Part shown: piece by piece, positions 34,008-42,882 of the stretch | Layout of the letters: each line of letters begins with the position of its first letter | Position numbering within the stretch: position 1 is the stretch's first letter | Assembly: GCA_016791475.1 (NCBI GenBank) | Contig: JAEUWI010000003.1 | Coordinates: forward strand, 1-64,000 | DNA: 64,000 nucleotides | Source: Candidatus Hydrogenedentota bacterium | GTDB taxonomy: Bacteria > Hydrogenedentota > Hydrogenedentia > Hydrogenedentales > JAEUWI01 | Reading direction: 5' to 3' | The notes under the pieces: model-generated | Databases searched by the model: none | Told to the model about the DNA's origin: nothing | The model's input: the letters and a program-made list of their open reading frames with translations, nothing else | Position numbers and translations under genes: made by a program

Positions 34008-35600
34008 TCAAAACAATGTCATCTGAATAGCCGAAACCTTGAAATGGGACGAAAACAGCAAGGCAAACTTTTCAGCGGGAACGTTCAGCAGTTCCTTCGG
34101 TTCCAATTTGTGTAGTCCGCCGCCGTAGACCCGCCCTTCGCCGATTAGGCTTCCGACGGGTATCGACTGGAGCATGGCCCAAATTTCTTCCGCCAGGTGC
34201 GGATTCGCCTGAAGCTCCTTCTTGACCCACGGTTTTGGGTAGAGGAGCAGGTAGACATTCGCCGCGACGGCGTTGGAGTGGTTGAGTATGAATCGGAATA
34301 CCTGGTCTGTGCCGTTGCCGTTGGTGCGCCCCATGTAGGTGCAGAGGAACATAGGGGCTTCTCGGCGCTCTTGCTGATACCACGGATAGCGGTTGCGGCA
34401 GATGTAACCTTCTGGGACTCCTCGCTCGCGGCCTTCTTCGAGGTATTTCCACACGTCGGGGTATTCGTGCTGGATGCGTTCCTCCGGCAGGGCGCTGGAG
34501 AAAAGGAAGCCCAGCTTTTCAATCGCCGGAACGCCGTCTTTTCCGTTTTCTATCCGATCCGTGGCGAGATAGCGCGGACTCGGGAGAATCGGAGTCAGGA
34601 ATTGCTTCGGGATCTTGCGCCGTTCGGCCTCCGCGAGGGACATGATGAAGAAGTTATTGGCCCCCGTGGCGATTCCACGCTTGACACTAAAAAAATCGCC
34701 GAGGACGGGCTCTGGCAATTCGCAGGTGATGGCGATTTGTCGTGGCGTGCCGGTCTGAGGAAGGCTAGTCCACTTTTTCTCCAAGTGGAGTTGCTCAAGC
34801 GGGTATTCACTTTCCGTCGATGGCTCCAAGAGGGATCCGCCGAGGGAAAACCTGGCCGTGTGGGAAGGCGCGGGGGACTCGTTCCTGAACCATACAATGG
34901 CGGAAGAAACCAGGGCGTCGCCAAACTGAACATCCGCCGGGGAGAAGCGATGGATGTGCAACAGGGTGACCTTATTCAGCAGGAAGTCCTTGACGGCCCT
35001 GCCGTAGTTCACATCCATGAACTCACTCGGAATGAGCCATGCGGCGAGTCCGCCGGAGGCCATCCACTCTTTGGAGAGGCACAGGAAATAACAATAGAGC
35101 CCGCTGAGTCCCGACAAGGCGATACCGTGTTTCGCGGCAACGCGATCATGAAGACGGCGCTTGTCTTCGGCTGAAATGTGGTGATGGCGGACATAGGGCG
35201 GATTGCAGATGAGCAGCGTGGCCTTGTCCGCATCGTTTTCGGGCGGCACCGCCGCCGTGAAGTCCTCGCTTCGAATGTTCAGCCCGTGTTGTTGCCACAG
35301 ATCGCGCGAAGGTTCTCCATAGTGGCCGTCGATCTCAAAGCCGTCGGCGGCAAAGGGAGCATCCTCGCCAAATATGCGAAGAAAGGCTGAATAGAAAGAA
35401 CCTGTCCCGAGGGCGGGATCGAGAAAGCGTATTGGAGTGTCCAGGGACAGCTCGCGTTTGGCGTATCGGAGCAGGTCGCAGGCCAGCGCGGTAGGCGTGG
35501 CAAATTGGCCCATGCGGTTTCGCTCCGCCTGGGTCTTTTCGGAATCCAGCCTAGCCTGTATTTCAAGCCGTTCCCGTTCTAGTTCGTCGATATTCAGCAT
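34008..35600 (-). CDS. Type II DNA adenine methyltransferase (XamI/Eco57I-type N6 MTase)
   Basis: This 530-residue protein has an Eco57I/TaqI-like layout: GQFATP near residue 31, motif I LDPALGTGSF, motif IV NPPY in LLICNPPYVRHH, and later YCYFLCLSKEW with GGLAAWLIPSEFMDVNYG. The N-terminal 30 residues are a coiled coil. The C-terminal third is the target-recognition region (VKRGIATGANNFF, KYLEEGRERGV, APMFLCTYMGR, LIGEGRVYGGGLHKLEP). NPPY marks N6-adenine or N4-cytosine specificity. It starts three bases after the stop of the endonuclease gene and so forms a restriction-modification pair with it. Confidence 0.92.
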   Translation of the reverse strand: MLNIDELERERLEIQARLDSEKTQAERNRMGQFATPTALACDLLRYAKRELSLDTPIRFLDPALGTGSFYSAFLRIFGEDAPFAADGFEIDGHYGEPSRDLWQQHGLNIRSEDFTAAVPPENDADKATLLICNPPYVRHHHISAEDKRRLHDRVAAKHGIALSGLSGLYCYFLCLSKEWMASGGLAAWLIPSEFMDVNYGRAVKDFLLNKVTLLHIHRFSPADVQFGDALVSSAIVWFRNESPAPSHTARFSLGGSLLEPSTESEYPLEQLHLEKKWTSLPQTGTPRQIAITCELPEPVLGDFFSVKRGIATGANNFFIMSLAEAERRKIPKQFLTPILPSPRYLATDRIENGKDGVPAIEKLGFLFSSALPEERIQHEYPDVWKYLEEGRERGVPEGYICRNRYPWYQQERREAPMFLCTYMGRTNGNGTDQVFRFILNHSNAVAANVYLLLYPKPWVKKELQANPHLAEEIWAMLQSIPVGSLIGEGRVYGGGLHKLEPKELLNVPAEKFALLFSSHFKVSAIQMTLF

Positions 35601-35603
35601 TCG

Positions 35604-36566
35604 CTAGAGTCCAAATTTCGCGAGGTCGTCGATTCGATGCTCCCACACCCAGTCAATACCTTCGGCGGCTTCGTAGCCCAGATAGCCGCTGTCAAAATAG
35701 CCGCAGAGAAAGAGGATGAAGTTGAAAGACTTCCCATAGTTCGCCCGCAACTGCGAAATCTTGACCGCCTCTTCCTTGCGCCGCTTGTTCGTGTTCGTGA
35801 AGTCGCCGGCCGATTTGCACTCGATCAGCAGGGGATTGCCGCGTTTGCTCCCTTTGTGCGGCAAGATGGCTACGTCTATTGGAATGTTGACCCTGGATAG
35901 GCCGCCTTCAAGTGCGACGGATACATTGAGATGGAAGGCAAAGGTGCCCGGCACCATTTCGCGAAACTCGGATATCGAGGCGGGCTTTACAAGCGTGTAC
36001 TGCCGTTGCTCAAGCCACTGCCGAATCATGGCGAGCTGTCGTTTCTCCTGCGCATTCCTGACAATCGGATCTGCCAAGGCGCCGCAAAGTCGGTCGGCCA
36101 CCACGGTGGCGGCCCGATGAATCTCTGTATCCGAAGGGGGGACTCTATTTTCAAGCCAAGGAAACAAATCCACGTCGGCGAGTTTGTGTATCAACGTGCC
36201 AATTTTTTCAAGTTCCGCGGCAGCGCCCGTCGCTATCAACTTCGGCGACACCCGTTGTTTCTTTTCCATATTGTTCACGAGACTGGGCGAGACTGACGCG
36301 AGACCAATCAATCGATCACGGGCAATTGGCGGTGCGGTGGACATTCTGAGAATGGGTAGGATTTCCGGGTGCTTCGCGAGCGTCTTCGATGATATGTCCG
36401 TCAGATTGTTGGTTAGCGCGAGGGCCGTTTCTACCTGCTTCGTGGCTTCAAAACGTGTTTCGCGGTAGGCCCCTGGGGCAAAGCGCATGAACCATTCGTT
36501 GTATTGGTCAACCGACCGGGCGACATCGTCTTTCCAACGATGGGGCTTGTCCATATTTACCGGCAT
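35604..36566 (-). CDS. Type II restriction endonuclease, XamI family
   Basis: From the ATG at 36566 the product is 320 residues; upstream codons lack a plausible ribosome site and the M at 36554 is an alternative. The start (KPHRWKDDVARSVDQYNEWFMRFAPGAYRETR) is the hallmark of XamI-type endonucleases. A PD-(D/E)xK active site is visible in IDVAILPHKGSK...LLIECKSAGD. XamI itself cuts GTCGAC (established); the specificity here is likely similar but not proven. The methyltransferase follows with a 3-base gap. As a mobile selfish module it fits the accessory nature of this block. Confidence 0.85.
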   Translation of the reverse strand: MPVNMDKPHRWKDDVARSVDQYNEWFMRFAPGAYRETRFEATKQVETALALTNNLTDISSKTLAKHPEILPILRMSTAPPIARDRLIGLASVSPSLVNNMEKKQRVSPKLIATGAAAELEKIGTLIHKLADVDLFPWLENRVPPSDTEIHRAATVVADRLCGALADPIVRNAQEKRQLAMIRQWLEQRQYTLVKPASISEFREMVPGTFAFHLNVSVALEGGLSRVNIPIDVAILPHKGSKRGNPLLIECKSAGDFTNTNKRRKEEAVKISQLRANYGKSFNFILFLCGYFDSGYLGYEAAEGIDWVWEHRIDDLAKFGL

Positions 36567-36782
36567 TGCGCGCGATTTCCTGAATTCTAAAGAGCGAATT
36601 GGGTCTTGGAGGGTAAATTTGTTGGAGTAGCCCCTCGGTGACCGTGAACACGAACCAAGAATACCCCATTCGTCAAGGGGTTGCAATACGGGCGAGGCCA
36701 AATCCCCTCGCCTCTCCCTATCCGCCTGTGCTATACTCTTTCTATCGAGTGAGTTACGCCGCAGGTCCCCGGGTTTTTCCGC

Positions 36783-37277
36783 ATGATCGTACAGTTGAGT
36801 CTTGGCAGTAATCTGGGTGATCGTGCCGCGTCGTTGCGCGCCGCGTTGCGGGCGTTGATGTCGGTGGAGGGGGTGGAATTAAAGGCGTGGTCCCATTGTT
36901 ACGAGACTGAGCCGATTGGCTTTACGGAGCAGCCGGCTTTCTTGAATATGGCGGTTGAGATCGAGACGGCCCTCGGGCCGCTTGAACTCCTGAATGCCGT
37001 CAAGACGATTGAAGCCACGATTGGTCGGCAGAAGACCACCCGGTGGGGTCCTCGCGAGATTGATATCGACATCATTCTCTGGGGGGACACGGAGTATGCA
37101 TCGGATCGGTTAACCTTGCCGCACCGGGAGTTTCGCCAGCGCGCCTTTGTGCTGGTGCCCATGGCGGAGATTGCGCCGGAGGCCGTGGACCCCGTCACGG
37201 GGGAGACGATTGCCGAATTGGCGAAGCACCCCGAAGTGCGGGGGTGGATCGAAAAACGCGAGAAAATCGCACCCTGA
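36783..37277 (+). CDS. folK: 2-amino-4-hydroxy-6-hydroxymethyldihydropteridine diphosphokinase
   Basis: This 164-residue enzyme transfers pyrophosphate from ATP to the pterin in folate synthesis. Motifs: SLGSNLGDR at the start, YETEPIGFTEQPAFLNMAVEIET, and GRQKTTRWGPREIDIDIILWG with the two Asp that bind Mg2+. LPHREFRQRAFVLVPMAEIAP is the C-terminal signature. Length is typical. It heads an operon with panB, panC and panD, linking folate and pantothenate: methylenetetrahydrofolate is the one-carbon donor used by PanB. Confidence 0.96.
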   Translation: MIVQLSLGSNLGDRAASLRAALRALMSVEGVELKAWSHCYETEPIGFTEQPAFLNMAVEIETALGPLELLNAVKTIEATIGRQKTTRWGPREIDIDIILWGDTEYASDRLTLPHREFRQRAFVLVPMAEIAPEAVDPVTGETIAELAKHPEVRGWIEKREKIAP

Positions 37278-37337
37278 ACCGCTCCGCTTGGAGCCCAAAG
37301 GGACCGGGACGGGTACGTCACGGTTCAGGAGAATAAC

Positions 37338-38132
37338 GTGGCCAAGGTCACCACACTGTCCTTCCAGGACAAAAAGCTGCAGGGCGAGAAGATCACCGTC
37401 CTGACCGCTTACGATTACCCAACGGCCCAGTTGCTGGATGCCGCCGGGGTGGATGCGCTTTTGGTGGGGGATTCCATGGGCATGGCGGTCATGGGCTTGA
37501 AGGACACCCTCGCCGTCACTGTGGAGGATATTCTTCACCACACCCGCATGGTCGCCCGCGCCGCAGCGTCGGCCATGGTCATCGCGGACATGCCCTTTCT
37601 TTCCTACCACGTCACCCCCGAGGAATCGGTCCGCAACGCCGGGCGGCTCATTGCCCAGGGTGGCGCCCAGGCCGTGAAGCTGGAGGGACCCGTTTCGAGG
37701 ATTGGCGCATCGCTGGAGCGTATCCTCGCGGCGGGCATCCCGGTGATGGGCCACCTCGGCCTCACGCCCCAGTCCGTCCACCAGTTCGGCGGATTCAAGG
37801 TGCAGGGGAAAGACGAGGCAGCCCAGGCGCGCCTGAAGGAAGACGCCCTGGCGCTGGAAGCAGCCGGTTGCTTCGCCATCGTGCTGGAGTGCATCCCTGC
37901 GACATTGGGCGCTGAGATTTCGGCGTCGTTGCGCATCCCCACCATCGGTATTGGCGCGGGACCCGACTGCGACGGTCAGGTGCTGGTACTTCACGACATC
38001 CTGGGTTGGGGCAAAGCCCGCTTCGCCCACACCTTCGCCGATGTGAAGGGCCAAATCAGCGACGCCGCCGCGCAGTATGTGGCGAGTGTCAAATCCGGGG
38101 CCTACCCGGCGCCGGAGCAAACCTACCCATGA
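37338..38132 (+). CDS. panB: 3-methyl-2-oxobutanoate hydroxymethyltransferase
   Basis: The GTG start gives 264 residues, the normal PanB length. PanB makes ketopantoate from 2-oxoisovalerate and methylenetetrahydrofolate. Visible motifs: LTAYDYPTAQLLDAAGVDALLVGDSMGM with metal ligand Asp, DTLAVTVEDILHHTRMV, ADMPFLSYHV, KLEGP, MGHLGLTPQS and the catalytic Glu in VLECIPA. The stop overlaps the panC start by four bases. Confidence 0.97.
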   Translation: MAKVTTLSFQDKKLQGEKITVLTAYDYPTAQLLDAAGVDALLVGDSMGMAVMGLKDTLAVTVEDILHHTRMVARAAASAMVIADMPFLSYHVTPEESVRNAGRLIAQGGAQAVKLEGPVSRIGASLERILAAGIPVMGHLGLTPQSVHQFGGFKVQGKDEAAQARLKEDALALEAAGCFAIVLECIPATLGAEISASLRIPTIGIGAGPDCDGQVLVLHDILGWGKARFAHTFADVKGQISDAAAQYVASVKSGAYPAPEQTYP

Positions 38133-38977
38133 GAATCATTCGCGACAAGAAGACCATGCGCCAGATCGCCATCCAGGAAAAGGCTGCGGGTCGCTCCGTC
38201 GGCTTTGTGCCCACCATGGGCGCGCTCCACGAGGGCCACGCGAGTCTCGTGCGTGCGGCGGTGGGCGGGGATGACCTCTCCGTGGTCAGCATCTTCGTGA
38301 ACCCGACCCAGTTTGCGCCTCATGAGGACCTCAAGAAATATCCGAGGCCCTTCTTCGATGACTGCGAGCTCTTGGAGTCCCTGGGCGTAGACCTGGTCTA
38401 CGCGCCCGACGCGGAAAGCATGTATCCCGAGGGCTATGCAACCTATGTGACCGTGGAGGGCCTGACCGAAGGTCTGTGCAGCGGCACGCGCCCGCACTTT
38501 TTTCGCGGCGTGGCCACGGTGGTGACGAAACTTTTCACGACCGTGCTGCCGGACCGGGCCTATTTCGGGCAGAAGGACGCGCAGCAGTGCGCCGTCATCA
38601 AGCGTATGGCGCTCGATCTGGATCTCGGCGTGGAAGTCATCGAATTGCCCATCGTTCGCGAGGACGACGGCCTGGCCATGAGCTCGCGCAACAGGTACCT
38701 TTCTGCCGACGAGCGGAAAGACGCCTTGCGCATCTCCGCCGCGCTCTTCCACGCCCAATCCATGCTGGAGGTGGGCGAACGCAACAGCGCCGCGATCATC
38801 GAGTCTGTTCGCGCAGGCATCGCCCCGCTGGTAATTGACTATGTATCCCTCGTGGATGTGAAGACCATGCGCCCGCTGGAAACGGTGTCGGGGGAGATTC
38901 TCCTCGCCGTTGCCGTGAATATGCCCTCCGCGCGTCTCATTGACAACATCAAATTCACCGCACCCGCGGTTCACTAA
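38129..38977 (+). CDS. panC: Pantoate--beta-alanine ligase
   Basis: From ATG 38129 the product is 282 residues, the normal PanC length. It joins pantoate and beta-alanine using ATP. Motifs: [16 protein letters not shown] with the HIGH-like ATP site, [37 protein letters not shown], and the KMSKS-like MSSRNRYL. A longer upstream reading frame lies inside panB and is not needed. It is coupled to panB and followed by panD. Confidence 0.97.
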   Translation: MRIIRDKKTMRQIAIQEKAAGRSVGFVPTMGALHEGHASLVRAAVGGDDLSVVSIFVNPTQFAPHEDLKKYPRPFFDDCELLESLGVDLVYAPDAESMYPEGYATYVTVEGLTEGLCSGTRPHFFRGVATVVTKLFTTVLPDRAYFGQKDAQQCAVIKRMALDLDLGVEVIELPIVREDDGLAMSSRNRYLSADERKDALRISAALFHAQSMLEVGERNSAAIIESVRAGIAPLVIDYVSLVDVKTMRPLETVSGEILLAVAVNMPSARLIDNIKFTAPAVH

Positions 38978-38993
38978 GTCGGGAACATACGCC

Positions 38994-39365
38994 ATGCTGC
39001 TATCCATGTTCAAAAGCAAAATCCATCGCGCCACCGTCACCGAAGCCGTTCTGCACTACAAGGGCAGCCTCACACTCGATCCGGACCTGATGGACGCCGC
39101 AGAAATGCTGCCGAACGAAGAGATCCACGTGTTGAACATCAACACGGGCGCGCGCTTCACGACCTACATCATCGAGGGCGAGCGGGGGAGTGGCGTGGTG
39201 TGCCTGAACGGCGCCGCCGCGCGGCTGGGACAGCCGGGCGATCTGATCATCGCGCTAACCTATTGCCACATGGATCGCGAAGAGGCGAAAATGCACGTAC
39301 CGGTCGTGGTGCACGTGGATGAGAAGAATAAGATCACGTCGGTCGAGGGGACGGAACGGAATTAA
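38994..39365 (+). CDS. panD: Aspartate 1-decarboxylase proenzyme
   Basis: Starting at ATG 38994 gives 123 residues and a beginning ([18 protein letters not shown]) that aligns with E. coli PanD. Self-cleavage between Gly and Ser in [10 protein letters not shown] makes the pyruvoyl group needed to form beta-alanine from aspartate. Other conserved segments: [47 protein letters not shown]. It completes the pantothenate branch in this operon. The ribosome site is weak. Confidence 0.96.
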   Translation: MLLSMFKSKIHRATVTEAVLHYKGSLTLDPDLMDAAEMLPNEEIHVLNINTGARFTTYIIEGERGSGVVCLNGAAARLGQPGDLIIALTYCHMDREEAKMHVPVVVHVDEKNKITSVEGTERN

Positions 39366-39367
39366 CA

Positions 39368-39462
39368 GGGGGAATGGGTCTTATGGGTCGTATGAAAAGC
39401 AGGACGTGGTAAATCTCATAAGGCCCATATCACCCATAAGACCTATAAGACCCATTTCCCCC
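39368..39462. repeat. Inverted TGGGTCTTATGGG-type repeats after the pan operon
   Basis: A 27-nt arm (39368-39394) has a near-complementary partner at 39435-39462, with a 40-nt loop that holds related units (CATAAGGCCCATATCACCC). The core unit TGGGTCTTATGGG recurs. It lies three bases after the panD stop and may end the transcript or act as a mobile or structural repeat. Confidence 0.75.
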
Positions 39463-39507
39463 CCGACGCCGTGATCCACCCGCCGAGAATGCGCTAAGAT
39501 ACCCGCC

Positions 39508-40719
39508 ATGGGAGCACGACTCAACATCACCGACGGCATGCGCCGCTTTCTCGATTACCCCAAGTTCACGGGACCAACGCGCGTGCTCGTGCTGGACACG
39601 GGCTATTTCTTTGACCAGAGCTGGCTCCGCGCGGCCGCGAAGCTGGGTTGGAAGACGGCCTCCGTGCGCAGCGTCATCACGGGTGATCTCACGCGCGACG
39701 ACATCGCGTCGCTCTTTCAAACGATCGGCGAGTTCAAACCCGACTTCATCCTCACGAGCAATTACGCGGGCATGGACAACGCGGGGCTCTTCGCGAATTT
39801 CTTTAACGACGCGAAGCTGCCCTATGTGAGTTGGTTCACCGACACGCCGCGCATGATTCTGTTCAATCGAACGATGTATGTATCCGAGTATTCCATCGCG
39901 GCAACCTGGGAGCGGGCCTACGAGCCCCACTTGCGCAGGCTTGGATTCGAGCACGTACACTACATGCCCCTGGCCACGGATCCGGAGGTCTTCTGGGGTT
40001 GCCCCCGCGATACGTTCGAGCGCAGCCTCGCTTTCGTCGGCAATTCCATGCTGGTGCAACTCGGCGAGGCGCTGGAGAAACACGTGGACTTACCCCACGT
40101 GACGGCGGCGGTCGAAGGGGCCATTCGACAGGGGAGAGCCACCCGTTCGGCCTATGCGGAAGGTGTCGCGGACATCATCGGTCGTGACCTCTACGATTCC
40201 CTTGATGAAACCGGCCAGCGGAATGCGGAGCTCCTCTTGAACTACGAAGTCACTTCCCACGAGCGCATCGAGCTTGCGCGGACCCTGGCCCCGCTGGGCC
40301 TGGAGGTGCGCGGCGACGCGAGTTGGTCGAAAATCATAGACAAGCACGGCCCCGGCGTTCACTACTTTGAGCAATTGCCCGCGTTTTACAGCGGCACCGC
40401 GATCAATGTGAACCAGACCAGTCTCCAAATGCGCGATGCCGTAAACCAGCGTGTGTTCGATTGTCCGGCGGCGGGAGGCTTCGTGATCACCGACAATCAG
40501 CCCGATCTCCACGAGCACTTCGATGTTTCGCGCGAGATGGTGACCTACGATTCACTCCCGGAGCTTTCCGACAAGGTGCTGTACTATCTCCATCACCAGG
40601 AAGAACGTCAGACCATTTGTGACCGTGCCCGTGAGCGGGTGCTGGCGGAGCACACCCACGCCCACCGGCTTCGGGCGCTGGAGGCATACATGAAGCCGTT
40701 GTTCGGGGTGAAATCTTGA
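39508..40719 (+). CDS. CgeB-type glycosyltransferase-like protein
   Basis: This 403-residue protein resembles the CgeB/DUF3880 family: an N-terminal Rossmann-like half (RVLVLDTGYFFDQSWLRAAAKLG, FKPDFILTSNYAGMDNAG, LPYVSWFTDTPRMILF) and a C-terminal glycosyltransferase-1-like half with VHYFEQLPAFYSGTAINVNQTSLQMRDAVNQRVFDCPAAGGFVITDN, which is the family's nucleotide-sugar region. CgeB acts in modification of spore surface or glycan maturation in Bacillus; here the target is unknown. The product is cytoplasmic. The next gene starts inside its stop codon, so it is coupled to a polytopic membrane protein. Confidence 0.85.
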   Translation: MGARLNITDGMRRFLDYPKFTGPTRVLVLDTGYFFDQSWLRAAAKLGWKTASVRSVITGDLTRDDIASLFQTIGEFKPDFILTSNYAGMDNAGLFANFFNDAKLPYVSWFTDTPRMILFNRTMYVSEYSIAATWERAYEPHLRRLGFEHVHYMPLATDPEVFWGCPRDTFERSLAFVGNSMLVQLGEALEKHVDLPHVTAAVEGAIRQGRATRSAYAEGVADIIGRDLYDSLDETGQRNAELLLNYEVTSHERIELARTLAPLGLEVRGDASWSKIIDKHGPGVHYFEQLPAFYSGTAINVNQTSLQMRDAVNQRVFDCPAAGGFVITDNQPDLHEHFDVSREMVTYDSLPELSDKVLYYLHHQEERQTICDRARERVLAEHTHAHRLRALEAYMKPLFGVKS

Positions 40720-42293
40720 GTCGCCCTAAGAAGTCCAGGCCGGAGGAGGAACCCTCGTCAATTGGGCCCGATGTAAGGCCCAAGGCCAAGCCCCGTGCAC
40801 GAAAGACCGCGGCCAAGGTTGCTTCGGTTCCTCATCCTGTATCGGAGAAGCCCGCGCCCAAACCCCGCGCGCCGCGCAAGCCACGCACGCCGTCCGCCCC
40901 GAAGGCCAAACCCAATGCGAAGGCCGTCGCCGCCCCGCCCATGTGGAGCCTATCTCCCGAACGGAAGCGAATTCTCTGCCTGAGCGGTGGCACGGCGTCC
41001 ATCTTGTTTCTCGTGGGCATGTATCTCTTCTACTCCATCGATTATCCCTATTACGATCAGTGGGACTTCGTGCCCTTTCTGGAGAAGGCCTACGCGCGCC
41101 AGTTGACGTGGACGGATTTCTGGGCGCAGCACAACGAACACCGCCTCGTCTTTCCGCGCCTGCTCATGCTCGTCCTGGCGCGTCTGAGCCACTGGAATAT
41201 TTACCTGGAACTCGGGGCCAATTTCATACTCGCGGGTCTGACCTGGCTCGTCTTGTGTGCCCAGGCCAAAGCGGGCGGGCGCCGGGTCTTTGAAGGCACC
41301 AGTATCACAATCTACCTGATGTTGACCCTGCTCATCTTCTCCCTGAGCCAATGGCAGAACTGGTTCAATGGCTGGCAGCTCCAGGAGTTCATGAACGTCC
41401 TCGCGGCCGTTCTGTCGTTCATCGCCCTCACCTGGGGCGGGCTGCCCGGCCTTGGTATTGGCCTTGCGGCATGCTTTGGCCTCGTGGCGACCGGTTCCTT
41501 TGCTAATGGTATCCTCGTCTGGCCCATCGGGCTGATCCTGTTGATTCTCCAACGGGCGGAACGAGACAAATACCTGCGCTTTGAGTTGCTTGGCTGGTTC
41601 GCTGTCGGCATGGCGGTAACCTGGGCCTATCTGCGCGACTACGCCACGCCCTCGTATCATCCGCCCCTGAGCAGCGCCCTCAATCAGCCGCTGCAATGCG
41701 TTTTGTATGTGCTGGCCTATCTCGGCCAGCCCGTCTGGAATCTGGACCCCGTCGTCTCCATCGTAATGGGAATGATCGGCCTGCTCCTCTGGTCCACCTC
41801 GCTGGCGCAACTCTTCCTTTCGCGGGTCTCCCTTCGTGTCTTGTCCCCCTGGATCGGCATGGCGCTCTACGCCATCGGAACCGCCGCCATCACCGCACTC
41901 GGTCGCGTTGACATCGGCCTCGATCAGGCCATGAGTTCCCGCTATGTCACCATGGCCAATCTACTGTGGGTTGCCGTTGCCATCCAGTTCTACTGGGTAG
42001 CCCGGCTCAACGACGGCCCCATCGTCCGCCGTACCCTGGCGGTAAAGGTGGTGGCCCTCTGCGCGCTGCTTCTCACCGCTTCGCTGACCGGTGCGTACCG
42101 GTGGGCGGAGCGCCACCACGCCTACAGCGGCCTTCGTAATCAAGTGCTTCAGGGCTATGACCTGGAGAGCCTGCACACCGTCTATCCCCCGAACCCCGCC
42201 GCCGTGGTCGAGCGACGGGTCATTCTCCACCGCCTTGGGCTCACCGTCTACCGGGGCAAGGGTCTACCCCTGCCCGCAGGGCCACCACCGTGA
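40716..42293 (+). CDS. Polytopic membrane protein with a cationic N-terminal tail (GT-C-like)
   Basis: The TTG start overlaps the CgeB stop (TTGAG). Of 525 residues the first 75 are a Lys/Arg/Pro/Ala-rich cytoplasmic tail resembling a histone-H1-type sequence. Then come about ten transmembrane helices, the first followed by SIDYPYYDQWDFVPFLEKAYA and TDFWAQHNEHRLVFPRL, a pattern seen in GT-C glycosyltransferases (acidic residues in the first extracytoplasmic loop). I do not recognise an exact family. With the preceding cytoplasmic glycosyltransferase it may assemble a surface glycan. It ends before a 240-bp gap with a candidate promoter. Confidence 0.65.
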   Translation: MSRPKKSRPEEEPSSIGPDVRPKAKPRARKTAAKVASVPHPVSEKPAPKPRAPRKPRTPSAPKAKPNAKAVAAPPMWSLSPERKRILCLSGGTASILFLVGMYLFYSIDYPYYDQWDFVPFLEKAYARQLTWTDFWAQHNEHRLVFPRLLMLVLARLSHWNIYLELGANFILAGLTWLVLCAQAKAGGRRVFEGTSITIYLMLTLLIFSLSQWQNWFNGWQLQEFMNVLAAVLSFIALTWGGLPGLGIGLAACFGLVATGSFANGILVWPIGLILLILQRAERDKYLRFELLGWFAVGMAVTWAYLRDYATPSYHPPLSSALNQPLQCVLYVLAYLGQPVWNLDPVVSIVMGMIGLLLWSTSLAQLFLSRVSLRVLSPWIGMALYAIGTAAITALGRVDIGLDQAMSSRYVTMANLLWVAVAIQFYWVARLNDGPIVRRTLAVKVVALCALLLTASLTGAYRWAERHHAYSGLRNQVLQGYDLESLHTVYPPNPAAVVERRVILHRLGLTVYRGKGLPLPAGPPP

Positions 42294-42318
42294 CTCCCCA
42301 GACGGCGGAATCTGGCCC

Positions 42319-42347
42319 TTGAACGGGGGAATTGATTTCTATATTCT
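42319..42347 (+). promoter_or_regulatory. Candidate promoter of the small membrane protein
   Basis: TTGAAC (42319-42324) and TATTCT (42342-42347) are spaced by 17 bp. The start codon is 187 bp further on, so the leader would be long. The rest of the 42294-42533 gap shows nothing I recognise. Confidence 0.4.
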
Positions 42348-42533
42348 GTTCCTGTAAGTCGGGCGGGGAACCGTAGTTTAACATCTATATCGGCCTGAAA
42401 CATCGCGTTCAGGCAGGCACAATTCCATCGTGGGCGCTTCAGGGAGGGGCATTTCGCGGCGTATCCCAGGGTGTTAAGGCTCGAAAGGGCCAGCATGCAC
42501 GGGATGCAGTCGCCATCGCTGGAGGATGGCCAA

Positions 42534-42818
42534 ATGGAAAACGGTGAAGTCCGTTTTGACCTCGTGCTGGGGGTGCTCGCGGTCACGACCCTTATCGCCG
42601 GAACAGCGGTGGGCGTGGGTATCATCGCATTTCGGAAGAAGCACGGACTCATCGATCGCTCCGAGGCGATGTTGCGCCGATTCGGATCCGCCGAGCAAGA
42701 CGATCATGGCGACGGCGCGCGTGCGCGAATTAATCTAATCGTACTCTCCGCTATTCTCCTCTGGATCGCGTTTCTCCTGTGCCTTGGCGGTTTGCGCGCC
42801 GTGCTGGTGACCGGCTGA
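42534..42818 (+). CDS. Small membrane protein of unknown function
   Basis: I start at ATG 42534, which has GGAGG nine bases before it; an in-frame GTG at 42471 would add residues without a ribosome site. The product is 94 residues with two helices (LVLGVLAVTTLIAGTAVGVGIIAF and LIVLSAILLWIAFLLCLGG) separated by a charged cytoplasmic loop (FRKKHGLIDRSEAMLRRFGSAEQDD). No family recognised. It converges on rpsI, whose terminator begins three bases past its stop codon. Confidence 0.6.
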   Translation: MENGEVRFDLVLGVLAVTTLIAGTAVGVGIIAFRKKHGLIDRSEAMLRRFGSAEQDDHGDGARARINLIVLSAILLWIAFLLCLGGLRAVLVTG

Positions 42819-42820
42819 CC

Positions 42821-42851
42821 AAAAAAAATCCCCCGGAAGTTTCCGGGGGAT
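42821..42851 (-). terminator. Rho-independent terminator of rplM-rpsI
   Basis: An 11-bp stem ATCCCCCGGAA/TTCCGGGGGAT with a tiny loop. On the minus strand it is followed by a run of eight T. It lies 32 bp after the rpsI stop. The converging plus-strand gene ends here too. Confidence 0.93.
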
Positions 42852-42882
42852 GCAAAATTGAACCTGGGGGGGATAGCGCGGC

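Noticed and set aside
34197-35174. A 325-codon plus-strand frame
   Set aside because: It lies antisense to the DNA methyltransferase with motifs GTGSF and NPPY; it has no content of its own.
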